A stretch of DNA of 64,000 nucleotides from Geomicrobium sp. JCM 19039 (GCF_000698145.1 NZ_BAXB01000018.1:1-64000), one strand, 5' to 3'; shown: positions 18,123-29,566, counted from the first letter of the stretch. Numbers and translations are program-made. Notes: generated from the letters alone by a model not told the origin.

Positions 18123-19142
18123 TTGTTAACCCCTACAATTCTTGCTATTGAGACGAGCTGTGATGAGACAGCCGCAGCAATCGTTCGAGGTGGAAAAGAG
18201 ATCTTGAGCAATCAAGTAGCGTCGCAAATTGCGATTCATGAACAATTTGGAGGCGTTGTGCCAGAGGTTGCCTCTCGTCACCACGTTGAAAATATGACAA
18301 CGGTGATCAAGCATGCACTAGCTGAAGCGAACCTTACGTATGATGATGTTGATGCTGTGGCGGTTACTGAAGGACCGGGTCTAGTAGGAGCTCTATTAGT
18401 CGGTGTGAATACTGCTAAAGCGGTCGCGTATGCACACAACCTACCGCTGCTTCCTGTTCATCATATTGCAGGCCATATTCATGCGGCGAACTTGGTTGAT
18501 ACGATTGAATACCCTGCGATGGCACTTGTTGTTTCAGGTGGACACACGTCTTTAGTCTACATGGAGACAGAGGGTAGTTATGACGTTATTGGCGAGACAA
18601 GAGATGACGCTGTTGGTGAGGCATACGACAAGGTAGCTCGCACCATTGGTCTACCGTATCCAGGCGGACCTCACATTGATCGGCTCGCCAGAGAAGCGGA
18701 ACCAACGATCAATTTTCCTAGGTCATGGTTAGAGGAAGATACGTATGATTTTAGTTTTAGTGGATTGAAGTCATCGGTATTAAACTATGTGCACAATCAA
18801 AAGCAAAGAGGCGAAGACATTCACGAAGAAGATATTGCAGCGAGCTTTCAAGCAAGTATTGTTGAGGTCCTCGTAGAAAGGGCAGCGCGAGCGGTGCTTT
18901 CTTATGACACGAAACAACTTATTGTTACAGGTGGAGTGGCTGCAAACCAAGCGATTCGCAGTGCTATGAAAGATAAGATGGAGCGTATCGGTGTGCAACT
19001 CATCATCCCACCTTTATCTTTATGTACGGATAATGCAGCCATGATTGGTGCAGCTGCGTTTGTAGAATGGAAAAAGAAGAACGTTGCTGATTTGAAATTG
19101 AATGGGGTACCGAACCTCCCTCTTACTACACATGTGAGGTGA
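18123..19142 (+). CDS. tsaD: tRNA N6-adenosine threonylcarbamoyltransferase TsaD
   Basis: ASKHA-fold catalytic subunit of t6A synthesis: ILAIETSCDETAAAIV, VPEVASRHHVENM, iron/zinc-binding HHIAGHIHAANL, LVVSGGHTSLV, GEAYDKVARTIGLPYPGGP and CTDNAAMIGAAAF. TTG at 18123 follows AGAGAGGAAG and gives the family's usual N-terminus; an in-frame ATG at 18087 lies inside rimI and lacks a good ribosome-binding site. Confidence 0.94.
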   Translation: MLTPTILAIETSCDETAAAIVRGGKEILSNQVASQIAIHEQFGGVVPEVASRHHVENMTTVIKHALAEANLTYDDVDAVAVTEGPGLVGALLVGVNTAKAVAYAHNLPLLPVHHIAGHIHAANLVDTIEYPAMALVVSGGHTSLVYMETEGSYDVIGETRDDAVGEAYDKVARTIGLPYPGGPHIDRLAREAEPTINFPRSWLEEDTYDFSFSGLKSSVLNYVHNQKQRGEDIHEEDIAASFQASIVEVLVERAARAVLSYDTKQLIVTGGVAANQAIRSAMKDKMERIGVQLIIPPLSLCTDNAAMIGAAAFVEWKKKNVADLKLNGVPNLPLTTHVR

Positions 19143-19149
19143 AAACAGA

Positions 19150-19647
19150 ATGTCACGGATTACTTCTCGAAAGGCGGTATCTAAAGCCGCTGAAGCTGTA
19201 TGGGCAGCAAATAAATATTTCGTCCTTGCTTGTTCACAATCAGCATATCGGGACATTCGCTATCATTTACGCCCGAACGAACGCGATGTGAATGCTGCGT
19301 TTCTACGATTAAAAGAAATCGACAGGACGTATAGAGGATTGCCGTCCGCGGACTTGCCTGAGCTGTCCAATGCGCTCTACCACCTGCTCGGATACTTTAA
19401 ATCTGATTTACTCACCGAAGAGCGTCAATATCTTCATACTCGAGTAAAAGAAGATCCTGAGGAAGTTCTCGAGAAACTGGAGACGTACACATTTGAGTAT
19501 GATAAGACGTATTTAAAAAGTTGCCGCCTATGGCAACGTGATCGTTCTTTCTCCCTTGTCCCTGTTGGTTTAAAGATTGAAGGAGAGCTAAGCGAAGCTT
19601 ACGTTTGGGACTGGCAAGGAGATTATATTTGCGATGATAATCGATAA
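19150..19647 (+). CDS. DUF1722 (YbgA-like) domain protein
   Basis: A 165-residue soluble protein whose layout fits DUF1722: AVWAANKYFVLACSQSAYRDI at the start, a helical middle, ALYHLLGYFKSDLLTEERQYL, and TYLKSCRLWQRD. It follows tsaD by 7 bp, so is probably co-transcribed, and ends at a strong bidirectional terminator. Biochemical function is not established to my knowledge. The assignment is by pattern only. Confidence 0.65.
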   Translation: MSRITSRKAVSKAAEAVWAANKYFVLACSQSAYRDIRYHLRPNERDVNAAFLRLKEIDRTYRGLPSADLPELSNALYHLLGYFKSDLLTEERQYLHTRVKEDPEEVLEKLETYTFEYDKTYLKSCRLWQRDRSFSLVPVGLKIEGELSEAYVWDWQGDYICDDNR

Positions 19648-19686
19648 AAAAGCCAGCCTATAGGTCGACTATAGGCTGGCTTTTTG
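19646..19686. terminator. Bidirectional terminator between DUF1722 gene and pbuE
   Basis: AAAAAGCCAGCCTATAG and CTATAGGCTGGCTTTTT make a long perfect stem with A and T runs on both sides. It serves the + strand t6A operon and the convergent pbuE gene. Confidence 0.9.
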
Positions 19687-19688
19687 TG

Positions 19689-20863
19689 TCACTTTACTTC
19701 TGCTGACTGTTGAGTATAGTTCAGTTGTGGTCTGCGTAATGAGACGACTGCAAAACCAAACGCAATTAGAACGAGAATTGCTCCGAAGCTTGCGAGCTCA
19801 TTACTGTTCCTGTAAATGCAAGTACGAGTCCTCCAACTGCTGAACCGATGGAGATTCCAAATTGCAAAGCGGAAGTGTTTAAACTTTGCTGGATGTCGGA
19901 TGTTTTTGGCGCCGATTGAATTAAATAGTTTTGCATTGCCGGAGTGAGTGCCCAGCTTAGGCCACCCCATAATGCGGTAAACACGAGGAACATTAATAGA
20001 TATCCGGTCGTGAAAGGGATGACGAACAGCACGACGGCAAATGTGGATACGACAGCAAGTATGGACGTTCTTGATCCAAACTTGTCACTGAGTACACCGC
20101 CGAGTGCATTCCCTCCAATAGATGCTACACCAATGATTAGATAAGAAATGCTAATCCATAGCGGTTCCATCTGAAACGCTTCTTCAAGAAATGGTGTGAA
20201 ATACGCATAAAGCACGTAGTGACCGGCGAGCATGAACAACGTAACTAAATGAGCAGTGCTAATCTTGATGCTTTTCAACGATTGTACTTGCTCACGGATC
20301 GGTACAACTTTCTCCACAGGCATCTTCTCAATGAGCAAGCTCACAAGAATAATTGAAAGCAAAGATAAAAGGGCGATGCCTAAAAAGACCGTTCTCCAAT
20401 CCAATACTTCTGTTAGGAATATTCCTACCGGGACACCAAAAACGAGAGAAGAGCTAATTCCCATAAACACAAGGCCAATTGCTTTTGCACGGTGACTAGG
20501 TTTTACAATTTTCGCTGTTATGGTTAACGATAAGACGACAACTAGAGCCGTACTCATGGCTGTAATAACACGGGCAATCATAACGAGAGCGAAAGTCGTA
20601 CTAAAATACGTCATGATATTTCCAAGGGTAAAGATAATGAGTGCAATGATATATAATTTCTTTCGTTCAACCTTCGCAGTTATTGAGATTAATACAGGTG
20701 CTGAAATTGCGTAAACAAGGGCAAACACGGTAATGAGCTGACCAGCAGATGCAATGGTGACATCCAAATCAGCAGCAATGACAGGCAGTATACCCCCAAC
20801 GATTAACTCCACGAGACCGACTGAAAAAGCTGCGGCGGCGAGAATGTACACTCTCCAATTCAT
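19689..20863 (-). CDS. pbuE: Purine efflux pump PbuE, MFS family (frame broken near C-terminus)
   Basis: A 12-helix MFS protein beginning MNWRVYILAAAAFSVGLVEL with IVGGILPVIAADLDVTIAS, FMGISSSLVFGVPVG, LAGHYVLYAYFTPFLEE and SDIQQSLNTSALQFGISIGS, closely matching the B. subtilis PbuE pattern as I remember it. One missing base near 19805 shifts the frame; restoring it leads into ELASFGAILVLIAFGFAVVSL and a stop at 19689. The upstream leader holds an adenine-class purine riboswitch, which independently supports the purine-efflux call. SD AGGAAGAAGG precedes the ATG. Confidence 0.9.
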
Positions 20864-20919
20864 ACAAACAACCTTCTTCCTGTTTAGTAGTGATGGCGTT
20901 CATCATCGTTCAGGAAGAC

Positions 20920-21024
20920 ATAAAAAATTCCTGATTACAAAAATGAAAATAGCCATTTTTGTAATCAGGAATTATCGGTTCCTGGTAGAGACCCTCAAAC
21001 CATATCATTGAGGTTATACAACAG
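20920..21024 (-). ncRNA. Adenine-class purine riboswitch (pbuE-type)
   Basis: On the minus strand the leader reads TTGTATAACCTCAATGATAT, GGTTTGAGGGTCTCTACCAG, GAACCGATAATTCCTGATTACAA: the purine aptamer with P1 (TTGTA/TACAA), the P2 and P3 loops, and J3/1 containing GATTAC. T at the position equivalent to C74 of xpt marks adenine specificity. The 3' side of P1/P3 is shared with a 20-bp perfect inverted repeat (20926-20945 with 20954-20973) followed by T6 on the minus strand. Adenine binding should therefore disrupt the terminator and switch the efflux gene on. Confidence 0.92.
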
Positions 21025-21064
21025 TTGATTATGTTAGCATATGTCTTAAGCATTGGCAATCCCT

Positions 21065-23008
21065 TTATAATTGCAATTCCTGCCATTCTTCCAGGAGTTC
21101 TTCAATCTTTCGTTCATTTTGTTCAATATCTTCTTGGATCTTTGCCGCCCGAGCGAAGTCTTCGTATACGTCGGGCTGGAGAATAAGTGCTTGTAATTGT
21201 TCGGTGTCCGCCTCTAGTTGTTCAATTGATTCTTCTAACGTATCAATCTGTCTTTGACGTTTGCGCGCTTCTCGTTTATCTTCTTTGCCTTGCATAAAAT
21301 CTTGTTTTGCAGTTTGCGACGATTCTGGTGTGTCAGCATTCACTACTGGGTCGTCAGGAAGTTCAGCAAGTCGCAGTCGTTCCCGCTCTGCTTCTTCTTC
21401 TTTTTTCTCTAAATAATAGTCATAGTTTCCGAGGTATTCAATAAGGGAGCCTTCATGAAATTCTAGTGTTCGTGTAGATAAACGGTTTAAGAAATAACGG
21501 TCATGCGAAATGAATACGCTCGTCCCTGGATAATCCAACAACGCTTCTTCAAGCACTTCCTTACTGTCGAGGTCCAAATGGTTCGTCGGCTCATCAAAGA
21601 GTAGCAAGTTTGCCTTTTTCATCATCAGTTTAGAAAGAACAAGTCGAGCTTTCTCCCCGCCACTCAGACTGTGGACAGGCTTTAGCACATCCTCTCCACT
21701 AAATAAGAACCGTCCGAGAACCGTACGGATGTTCCGTTCATACACATGGGGATACTCGTCCCAAAGTTCTTGAAGCACGGTTTTACTCGCGTTCAAGTCA
21801 CGCTGTTCTTGGTCGTAATACCCTACAGTCACTTTGCTCCCGTGCAACACATTTCCGTTCTCGGCTTCAAGACGCCCACCGAGAATCTTCAAGAGCGTCG
21901 ACTTCCCTGTGCCATTCGGTCCAATCATCGCAACACTCTCACCGCGTGTAATTGCTAGATTCACTCCGGTGAGAACGGGCAAGTCACCATACGAAAATGA
22001 GAGGTCTCTCACACTTATTACATCATTTCCGCTCTTTTGTTCTATATCAAAAGCGATCGATGCACTCTTTTGATCAGAGAGGGGAGCGTCAATTCGATCC
22101 ATTCGTTCTAATTTTCGGCGACGGCTTTGTGCACGTTTCGTCGTAGAAGCACGAACGAGGTTTTTTTGGACGAAGGTTTCAAGCTGTTCAATTTCTTCTT
22201 GTTGTTTGTCATACGCTTTTTGTTGTAATTCTCGACGTTTATCGCGCTCAATGAGGTAATCTGTATAATTGCCTGTAAAGACGGTCGCTTGCAAATGGGC
22301 AATTTCATATACTTTTGTTACGATTCGGTCAAGAAAATAACGGTCGTGGGAAACGACGAGAACAGCGCCATCATAGCCGTTTAAGTAATTCTCTAGCCAA
22401 GATAGTGTATGAATGTCCAGATGGTTCGTCGGCTCATCAAGAATGAGCAAGTCTGGTTTTAATAAGAGAAGTTTGGCGAGTGCCAATCTTGTCTTTTGAC
22501 CACCACTAAGCGTCTGAACTTTTTGGCTGTAATGTAAGTGATCGAAATTTAACCCAGATAGAATGCTGCGAATGTCTGCTTCATAACGGAAGCCACCCTT
22601 GTTTTGAAAGGCTTCTTGTTTGTCGTCGTATTCTTTCAACGTCTGTTCATACCGCTCTGGATCCTCAAACACTTTCGGATCAGATATTTGTTCTTCAAGT
22701 GCTCGGAGCTCATGTTGAAGCTTAATGACAGCTTCATACACGGTAAGCATCTCGTCCCAAATGCTGCGTGTAGAGTTCATGCCCGTATCTTGGGCGAGAA
22801 AGCCGACGCTCACCGATTTGGGCATAATCACTTCACCGCTGTCATAAGACATTTCACCGGTAATAATTTTGAGTAGTGTTGTTTTTCCACTACCGTTGCG
22901 GCCAACGAGGGCAACACGTTCTCCGCTTTTGATTTCCATTTTTATATCTTGTAATATGGAGTCGACTCCAAATGATTTCGAAATTCGGTCACATTGCAGT
23001 ATGATCAA
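21065..23008 (-). CDS. ydiF: ABC-F family ribosome-associated ATPase (YdiF-like)
   Basis: A 647-residue protein with two ABC ATPase domains and no membrane segments: Walker A GRNGSGKTT (about residue 36), signature LSGGQKTRLALAKLL, Walker B LLILDEPTNHLD, then an inter-domain linker rich in Lys/Arg, second Walker A GPNGTGKST, LSGGEKARLVLSKL and a second DEPTNHLD. A charged coiled-coil tail of about 110 residues follows. ABC-F proteins act on the ribosome (translation factors or antibiotic protection). The neighbourhood (rex, tat, groESL) matches B. subtilis ydiF. Confidence 0.92.
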   Translation of the reverse strand: MIILQCDRISKSFGVDSILQDIKMEIKSGERVALVGRNGSGKTTLLKIITGEMSYDSGEVIMPKSVSVGFLAQDTGMNSTRSIWDEMLTVYEAVIKLQHELRALEEQISDPKVFEDPERYEQTLKEYDDKQEAFQNKGGFRYEADIRSILSGLNFDHLHYSQKVQTLSGGQKTRLALAKLLLLKPDLLILDEPTNHLDIHTLSWLENYLNGYDGAVLVVSHDRYFLDRIVTKVYEIAHLQATVFTGNYTDYLIERDKRRELQQKAYDKQQEEIEQLETFVQKNLVRASTTKRAQSRRRKLERMDRIDAPLSDQKSASIAFDIEQKSGNDVISVRDLSFSYGDLPVLTGVNLAITRGESVAMIGPNGTGKSTLLKILGGRLEAENGNVLHGSKVTVGYYDQEQRDLNASKTVLQELWDEYPHVYERNIRTVLGRFLFSGEDVLKPVHSLSGGEKARLVLSKLMMKKANLLLFDEPTNHLDLDSKEVLEEALLDYPGTSVFISHDRYFLNRLSTRTLEFHEGSLIEYLGNYDYYLEKKEEEAERERLRLAELPDDPVVNADTPESSQTAKQDFMQGKEDKREARKRQRQIDTLEESIEQLEADTEQLQALILQPDVYEDFARAAKIQEDIEQNERKIEELLEEWQELQL

Positions 23009-23153
23009 TGCTCATCCTTTTACGCAGACATCTGCGAGACTGTTTAGTCTAACGTTATAAGACAACGTCGGATAGGTCAAGCATACAGCGACTTTGGTGA
23101 AAACATGTTATAATACTAGCTGTAAAGAGAAGACTGATCGTGAGGGAATGCCT

Positions 23154-23795
23154 ATGGAGGAACAACAGAAAATACCCCAGGCAACAGCCAAGCGCTTGCC
23201 TTTATATTATCGTTATCTTGAGAACTTATATGGTTCTGGTAAGTTACGCGTGTCCTCAACAGAATTGAGCGAAGCGGTGAAGATTGACTCGGCGACGATC
23301 CGAAGAGATTTTTCGTATTTTGGCGCTCTTGGTCGTAAAGGATATGGCTATGACGTTCATTATTTGTTGTCATTTTTCCGCAAAACACTCGATCAGGACG
23401 AGACGACACATGTTATATTAGTGGGTGTTGGGAACTTAGGCAAAGCGTTGCTTAACTATAACTTTGCCAAAAACAACAACACGCAAATCGTTCGAGCATT
23501 TGATAATGACCGTGCACTTGTCGGACACGAGATCGGCGGGGTCACCATTAGTCATATGGATGAACTAGACGAAAAGGTAACAACCGACATTAAAGCGGCA
23601 ATCCTCGCAGTTCCATCAGCTGTGGCACAAACGGTAGCAGACCGCTTGGGAAATACAGGGATTCAAGGCATTATGAACTTTACTCCTACGAGACTGAGCG
23701 TTCCTGATCACATCCGTTTGCATCACATTGATCTATCGATTGAATTGCAATCTTTAATATACTTTCTCAAACATTACCCTCTACAAACAAAGTAA
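23154..23795 (+). CDS. rex: Redox-sensing transcriptional repressor Rex
   Basis: A 213-residue repressor: winged helix at the N-terminus ([32 protein letters not shown]) and Rossmann NAD(H)-binding domain ([18 protein letters not shown]), ending with the domain-swapped helix. It senses the NADH/NAD+ ratio and represses fermentation and respiration genes. ATG at 23154 has GAGGG 8 bases upstream; ATG at 23148 and the longer upstream extension are less likely. A TATAAT at 23109-23114 is a plausible -10. Confidence 0.94.
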   Translation: MEEQQKIPQATAKRLPLYYRYLENLYGSGKLRVSSTELSEAVKIDSATIRRDFSYFGALGRKGYGYDVHYLLSFFRKTLDQDETTHVILVGVGNLGKALLNYNFAKNNNTQIVRAFDNDRALVGHEIGGVTISHMDELDEKVTTDIKAAILAVPSAVAQTVADRLGNTGIQGIMNFTPTRLSVPDHIRLHHIDLSIELQSLIYFLKHYPLQTK

Positions 23796-23812
23796 ATAAA
23801 GGAGGAGACACT

Positions 23813-23974
23813 ATGAATATTGGATTTGGCAGTATACTCGTAATCCTCATAGCTGCACTCATCGTGTTTGGTCCAAATAAGCTTCCTGAAGTGGGGCGTG
23901 CGACGGGCAGTGCCGTACGAGAGTTCCGAAAGGCAACTCAGAACGTTCTTAACGATACGAAGAAGAATAAATAG
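23813..23974 (+). CDS. tatA: Twin-arginine translocase subunit TatA
   Basis: A 53-residue protein: a single N-terminal transmembrane segment (FGSILVILIAALIVFGPNKL), the FGPNKLPEVGRA hinge and an amphipathic helix GSAVREFRKATQNVL. With TatC (44 bp downstream) it forms a minimal TatAC translocase exporting folded proteins. Strong SD AAGGAGGAG precedes the ATG. Equivalent to TatAy of B. subtilis by position. Confidence 0.93.
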   Translation: MNIGFGSILVILIAALIVFGPNKLPEVGRATGSAVREFRKATQNVLNDTKKNK

Positions 23975-24018
23975 ATGGAGAACACAATGATTATGATTTG
24001 GATGAAGGACGGGTGTAG

Positions 24019-24789
24019 ATGAAACAACAAGACATGACTTTTCTCGCCCATTTTGAAGAACTGCGCAAACGATTAATTATCGTTGCGATTTATCTTGTTG
24101 TCGGTATGGCTGGAGGATTTCTAGCTGCGCCTACGGTCATTGAATACTTACAAAACATCCCACAAGCCCAAGACTTCCCGATGAACGCCTTTCAGCTTAC
24201 TGACCCGCTGCAAGTGTATATTAACTTTGCCTTTGTCATCGGTTTAATCTTGATTGTGCCAGTCATTTGGTATCAAATGTGGGCGTTTGTTTCCCCAGGT
24301 TTGGCGGATAAAGAAAAGAAGATTACGTTATCTTATATTCCACTTGCGGTTTTGCTTTTCCTCGGTGGTATTGCCTTTTCTTATTATATCCTCATTCCTT
24401 ATCTATTAGAGTTTTTAGCTAGTATCGGGGACCGACTCAATATTACAGAGCAATACGGAATTAAAGAATACTTTTCTTTCCTATTTCGGTTAACGATTCC
24501 ATTTGGGTTCTTATTCCAGCTGCCGGTGCTCATTATGTTCTTAACCCGGCTCGGTCTTATTACGCCGATGTTTTTGCACCGAATTCGGAAGTACGCTTAC
24601 TTCGCACTTATTGTTATTGCAGCGTTTATTACGCCACCGGAACTGATTTCTCACCTTATGGTTACCGTGCCGTTATTGCTACTTTATGAATTAAGCCTCG
24701 TCATCTCTAGGGCGGTTTACAAGAAACGATTAAAAGAAGAAGCTGAAGCACAACGGCAGATGGCAGAGTCAGACACATACTCAGAGTAA
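24019..24789 (+). CDS. tatC: Twin-arginine translocase subunit TatC
   Basis: A 256-residue six-helix membrane protein with the N-terminal signature FLAHFEELRKRLIIVAIYL, the first periplasmic-type loop, WAFVSPGLADKEKK and a conserved FGFLFQLPVLIMFLTRLGL. TatC binds the twin-arginine signal peptide. It sits between tatA and a terminator. Confidence 0.94.
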   Translation: MKQQDMTFLAHFEELRKRLIIVAIYLVVGMAGGFLAAPTVIEYLQNIPQAQDFPMNAFQLTDPLQVYINFAFVIGLILIVPVIWYQMWAFVSPGLADKEKKITLSYIPLAVLLFLGGIAFSYYILIPYLLEFLASIGDRLNITEQYGIKEYFSFLFRLTIPFGFLFQLPVLIMFLTRLGLITPMFLHRIRKYAYFALIVIAAFITPPELISHLMVTVPLLLLYELSLVISRAVYKKRLKEEAEAQRQMAESDTYSE

Positions 24790-24793
24790 ACCT

Positions 24794-24836
24794 AAAAAAC
24801 TGAGCTCATTCTACGTGAAATGGGCTCAGTTTTTAT
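24794..24836 (+). terminator. Terminator after tatC
   Basis: AAAAAACTGAGCTCATT and AATGGGCTCAGTTTTT form a long stem followed by a T-rich tail, seven bases after the tatC stop codon. Confidence 0.85.
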
Positions 24837-24881
24837 TTTTGTAAAATCATACGTATGTACAGCTAACGACTGTGAAAAGTG

Positions 24882-24915
24882 AGATTCGCCCCAATCGCTC
24901 GTGATTAGGGCGAAT
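24882..24915 (-). terminator. Possible terminator of the ydiL-ydiK unit
   Basis: GATTCGCCC and GGGCGAATC form a 9-bp perfect stem, and inner bases AATC/GATT can extend it. On the minus strand it is followed by CTCACTTTTC, a modest T tract. Confidence 0.5.
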
Positions 24916-24928
24916 CGAAAAGCATTTG

Positions 24929-25117
24929 TCACTCATTGCTCTGGCTTTGTTTTCGTTTTTGCAAATTGTGCCAGGCGAGCATGTAATCAGCCGCGGCAAT
25001 GCCTATAAATAAAACCGAAAAGAATTCCCAGCCTTCCGTTTGTACATGAACGATCGCAAACATGACAAACAAATTCCCGACTAAGAAATACAATACCGCT
25101 AGAATAAGCGGATTCAT
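24929..25117 (-). CDS. ydiK: Small membrane protein YdiK-like
   Basis: A 62-residue protein with two hydrophobic segments (LILAVLYFLVGNLFVMFAIV and FFSVLFIGIAAADYMLAW). It sits directly downstream of a CPBP protein and next to groESL, as ydiK in B. subtilis. The start overlaps the ydiL stop. No biochemical role is known to me. The symbol is by synteny and size. Confidence 0.75.
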   Translation of the reverse strand: MNPLILAVLYFLVGNLFVMFAIVHVQTEGWEFFSVLFIGIAAADYMLAWHNLQKRKQSQSNE

Positions 25118-25857
25118 GAGAAGAACACGCCAATCAACGGTGTAATGAACTGCGTCATCTGCTCAACGTTTTCCATCATTTCCAAAACGTCATAGCCTAG
25201 ATACTCAAGAAGGATTGGCAATGAGGCGACGGCGTTCATGAGACAGTGTGCAATGATTGGAACAATAATGCGGTTGGACATCACATAGACGAAAGCAAAG
25301 GCAAAACCTGCGCCTGCATAGACGAAAATATTGGCAATCTCCATGTGAACAATGGAGAAGGCTAAGGAACTCAATCCAGCAGCAAAGAAGAAGTTCATAT
25401 GTTTGTATAACTTGCCGAAAATCACTTGTCTAAACAAAATCTCTTCCATGATCGGACCGAAAATGACAACCGCAAGCAACATAATCGGAACCGAACTCAT
25501 CACTTCTAATAACATCATCGTGTTCTCAGATTCCCGGGGTGCTCCGTATAACCCAGACTGAATAGCAAACCCGAGGTTCTGACCAATGAGCGCAAGAGCG
25601 ACACCGGCAAAAATCCAACCAATTGTTGGCCCTATATTCGAACGGGGTTTCTCCGGTCTCATGAGCGGATGTGCGTTTCGAATAAGCAACATCATCGTAA
25701 CTGCACCGAGGAAAAACGGAATGATGACAGCCATTGACATGGCGGTTTCTAAACTCATGTTAGAAAATAAACCAAACACAATGCCCAACGTCAGCGATAG
25801 CACTTGGGCAACAATAAATGCGATCACAATGAGCCAGTATCGTAGCGTGTAACTCAA
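25114..25857 (-). CDS. ydiL: CPBP family intramembrane protease (YdiL-like)
   Basis: A 247-residue protein with about seven hydrophobic segments. The ABI/CPBP motif is clear: EEILFRQVIFGKL (motif 1), FAAGLSSLAFSIVHM (motif 2) and IIAHCLMNA (motif 3), giving the Glu-Glu and His residues of this glutamic intramembrane protease family. It is divergent from groES and co-transcribed with ydiK. Confidence 0.88.
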   Translation of the reverse strand: MSYTLRYWLIVIAFIVAQVLSLTLGIVFGLFSNMSLETAMSMAVIIPFFLGAVTMMLLIRNAHPLMRPEKPRSNIGPTIGWIFAGVALALIGQNLGFAIQSGLYGAPRESENTMMLLEVMSSVPIMLLAVVIFGPIMEEILFRQVIFGKLYKHMNFFFAAGLSSLAFSIVHMEIANIFVYAGAGFAFAFVYVMSNRIIVPIIAHCLMNAVASLPILLEYLGYDVLEMMENVEQMTQFITPLIGVFFS

Positions 25858-25968
25858 GGAACAAAACTCCTTTAGGTTCGGGAATTAAGAAAAAGCAATT
25901 CTATTGTAGCATGTCACAACACGTGTTGTCTGAAACAACATTCGTAACAAAAAAATTTCGTCAACCAC

Positions 25969-25997
25969 TTGCAAATTTTAGGTGAAACTTTTATTAT
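25969..25997 (+). promoter_or_regulatory. Sigma-A promoter of groESL
   Basis: TTGCAA (25969-25974) and TATTAT (25992-25997) with a 17-bp spacer, just upstream of the CIRCE operator. Confidence 0.75.
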
Positions 25998-26008
25998 TGA
26001 AAGTGGAA

Positions 26009-26035
26009 TTAGCACTCGTTGTGAGTGAGTGCTAA
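26009..26035. promoter_or_regulatory. CIRCE operator (HrcA binding site)
   Basis: Perfect match to the CIRCE consensus: TTAGCACTC, nine bases, GAGTGCTAA. It overlaps the likely transcription start of groESL, so HrcA would repress the operon outside heat stress. Confidence 0.97.
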
Positions 26036-26120
26036 TAAAACCATTGTGCAGTCCCTGAACCCAGTATAACAACTGAAGAAGTGACGTGCTTACAACATAA
26101 CTCAAAGGAGGTTGTTTTCC

Positions 26121-26405
26121 TTGTTAAAACCATTAGGTGATCGTGTTGTTATTGAACTAGTTGAGCAAGAAGAACAAACAGCAAGCGGGATTGTACTTCC
26201 TGACTCTGCTAAAGAAAAGCCACAAGAAGGTAAAGTTGTAGCTGTTGGCACAGGTCGTGTCACTGAAAACGGTGAGAAAGTAGCTCCAGAAGTAAGTGAA
26301 GGCGATGCTATTATCTTCTCTAAATACGCAGGAACAGAAGTAAAGCACGGAGACAATGAATATTTGATCTTACGTGAAAGTGATATTTTAGCCGTCATCG
26401 GTTAA
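26121..26405 (+). CDS. groES: Co-chaperonin GroES
   Basis: A 94-residue co-chaperonin: [20 protein letters not shown] at the N-terminus, mobile loop [15 protein letters not shown], and [20 protein letters not shown] at the end. TTG at 26121 lies 8 bases after AAAGGAGG; an in-frame TTG at 26112 overlaps the ribosome-binding site. Heat-shock regulated through CIRCE, co-transcribed with groEL. Confidence 0.96.
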   Translation: MLKPLGDRVVIELVEQEEQTASGIVLPDSAKEKPQEGKVVAVGTGRVTENGEKVAPEVSEGDAIIFSKYAGTEVKHGDNEYLILRESDILAVIG

Positions 26406-26447
26406 GGAAGTTTCTCTTAGGCTCACTGCCTAGATACATTTATTTAG

Positions 26448-28097
<1,650 letters not shown>

Positions 28098-28124
28098 TTC
28101 CGGCATTCGAGCCTAAATAAATTC

Positions 28125-28167
28125 AACCCCGAGCTAAATTCTATGAATTTAGCTCGGGGTTTTTTTA
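28125..28167 (+). terminator. Terminator of groESL
   Basis: CCCCGAGCTAAATTC and GAATTTAGCTCGGGG form a 15-bp perfect stem with a 4-nt loop, then T7. Confidence 0.93.
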
Positions 28168-28510
28168 CTGTTTCAAAGGTTAACTTGCAGGTAGTGAGGT
28201 GGGCGAGGGCGGATTGTCGAAAGTGCGCGCACCTGTGTCGAGAGCGTGCACTTGGTATTGTACCCATGAGGTAGACACATACTGGTGTATAGTTGACACA
28301 CGTCGATGCGAGGGACGTACATATGGTGTAACCGTTATACTCATTCTTTTATTAAATCCGGCTAAAATGCGGGGCTTTGTTCAAGTTACCTGTAACAACA
28401 ATAGCTGACGTCACTTATTCTCCATATATCAGCATCAACTCTTAGTTGCAGAACGAGTAGTTTTCTACTAGTATTTATTGTGTTTAAATCATACTAAATA
28501 TATTTTACAT
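28168..28510. other. Intergenic stretch, no gene seen
   Basis: A 69-codon open frame on the + strand has no ribosome-binding site, an unusual composition rich in Cys and Arg and no recognisable motif, so I do not call it. No strong hairpin was found. Confidence 0.5.
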
Positions 28511-28525
28511 CAGGAGGTTTTGCAC

Positions 28526-29544
28526 ATGAGAAAGCCATGGCACATGGGTATTGGGACGGTCAGTTTAGTTGCATTAATGACGGCTTGCAATACTGATGAA
28601 GAGAAAGCAGATGTTGAAACAGGGGATGGCAAGAAACAGAGGAGACAGCAGAAGTAGATGAAGACGAAGAGGCAGTGGATGCAGATGAAGAAGTTGAGCA
28701 AATAACGGATCCAGATGATTTCGCCGTTATTGCTCACCGCGGGGCGAGTGGGTATGCTCCGGAAAGTACTGAGCATGCCTTTAATCTTGCACTAGAAATG
28801 GACGCAGATTATTTAGAGTTTGACGTGCAAATGACCGCTGATGGCGAGCTTGTTGCTTTTCATGATGATGAAATAAGCCGAACGACAGACGGAGAAGGAG
28901 CGATTGGTGATTATACGCTTGAAGAGCTAAAGGAACTAGATGCCGGCTCTTGGTTTAATGAAGAGTATCCAGAGTATGCAGATGAGGCGTATGAAGGCGC
29001 AGAAATTCTCACTGTCGAAGAGATTATTGAGTTGTATGGACCTGACGAGAATTATTACATTGAAACGAAATCACCAGAAATTAACCAAGGAATGGAAGAG
29101 CCACTCGTTGAGATTGTAGAAGAGGCAGGGCTTGTGGACAACGGAACGGTGCTTTTGCAGTCATTCAGCCCGGAGAGTTTGAAAATGATGCATGAACTTA
29201 ATGCCGATATTCCACTCATACAACTGCTATGGTGGGAAGTGGATGAAGAAACAGGAGAATTAGAAGAGTGGCTAGATGTCACACCCGCTCCAGTAGATAT
29301 GACAGATGAACATTTTGAAGAGATCGGCTCATATGCCGCAGGTATTGGCGCACATCTCGACTATTATGATGGTACAGAAGTAATTGATGAAGCATTTGTT
29401 CAACAGTCATTGGACCATGGATTTCATTTTCATGTGTATACGGTAAATGATCAAGACAATATGCAACGTCTCGTCGATTGGGGCGTAACCGGGATTTTCA
29501 CTGATTTCCCTGACCAGCTTCATGAAGTGCTAGAGAATGGATGA
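28526..29544 (+). CDS. Glycerophosphodiester phosphodiesterase lipoprotein (frame broken)
   Basis: Starts with ATG at 28526 after AGGAGG. A lipoprotein signal (SLVALMTAC, Cys as the lipidation site) is followed by an acidic linker and a GDPD TIM-barrel: IAHRGASGYAPESTEHAF, YLEFDVQMTADGELVAFHDD, and ENYYIETKSPE. It hydrolyses glycerophosphodiesters at the outer membrane face. The frame breaks near 28630, in the linker; one added base joins the lipobox part to EETAEVDEDEEAVDADEE. Probably intact in the organism. Confidence 0.87.
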
Positions 29545-29566
29545 ACAAGTGTAGAATAGAATGAAG

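Noticed and set aside
28199-28408. 69-codon open frame between groEL and the GDPD gene
   Set aside because: No ribosome-binding site, odd composition and no motif.
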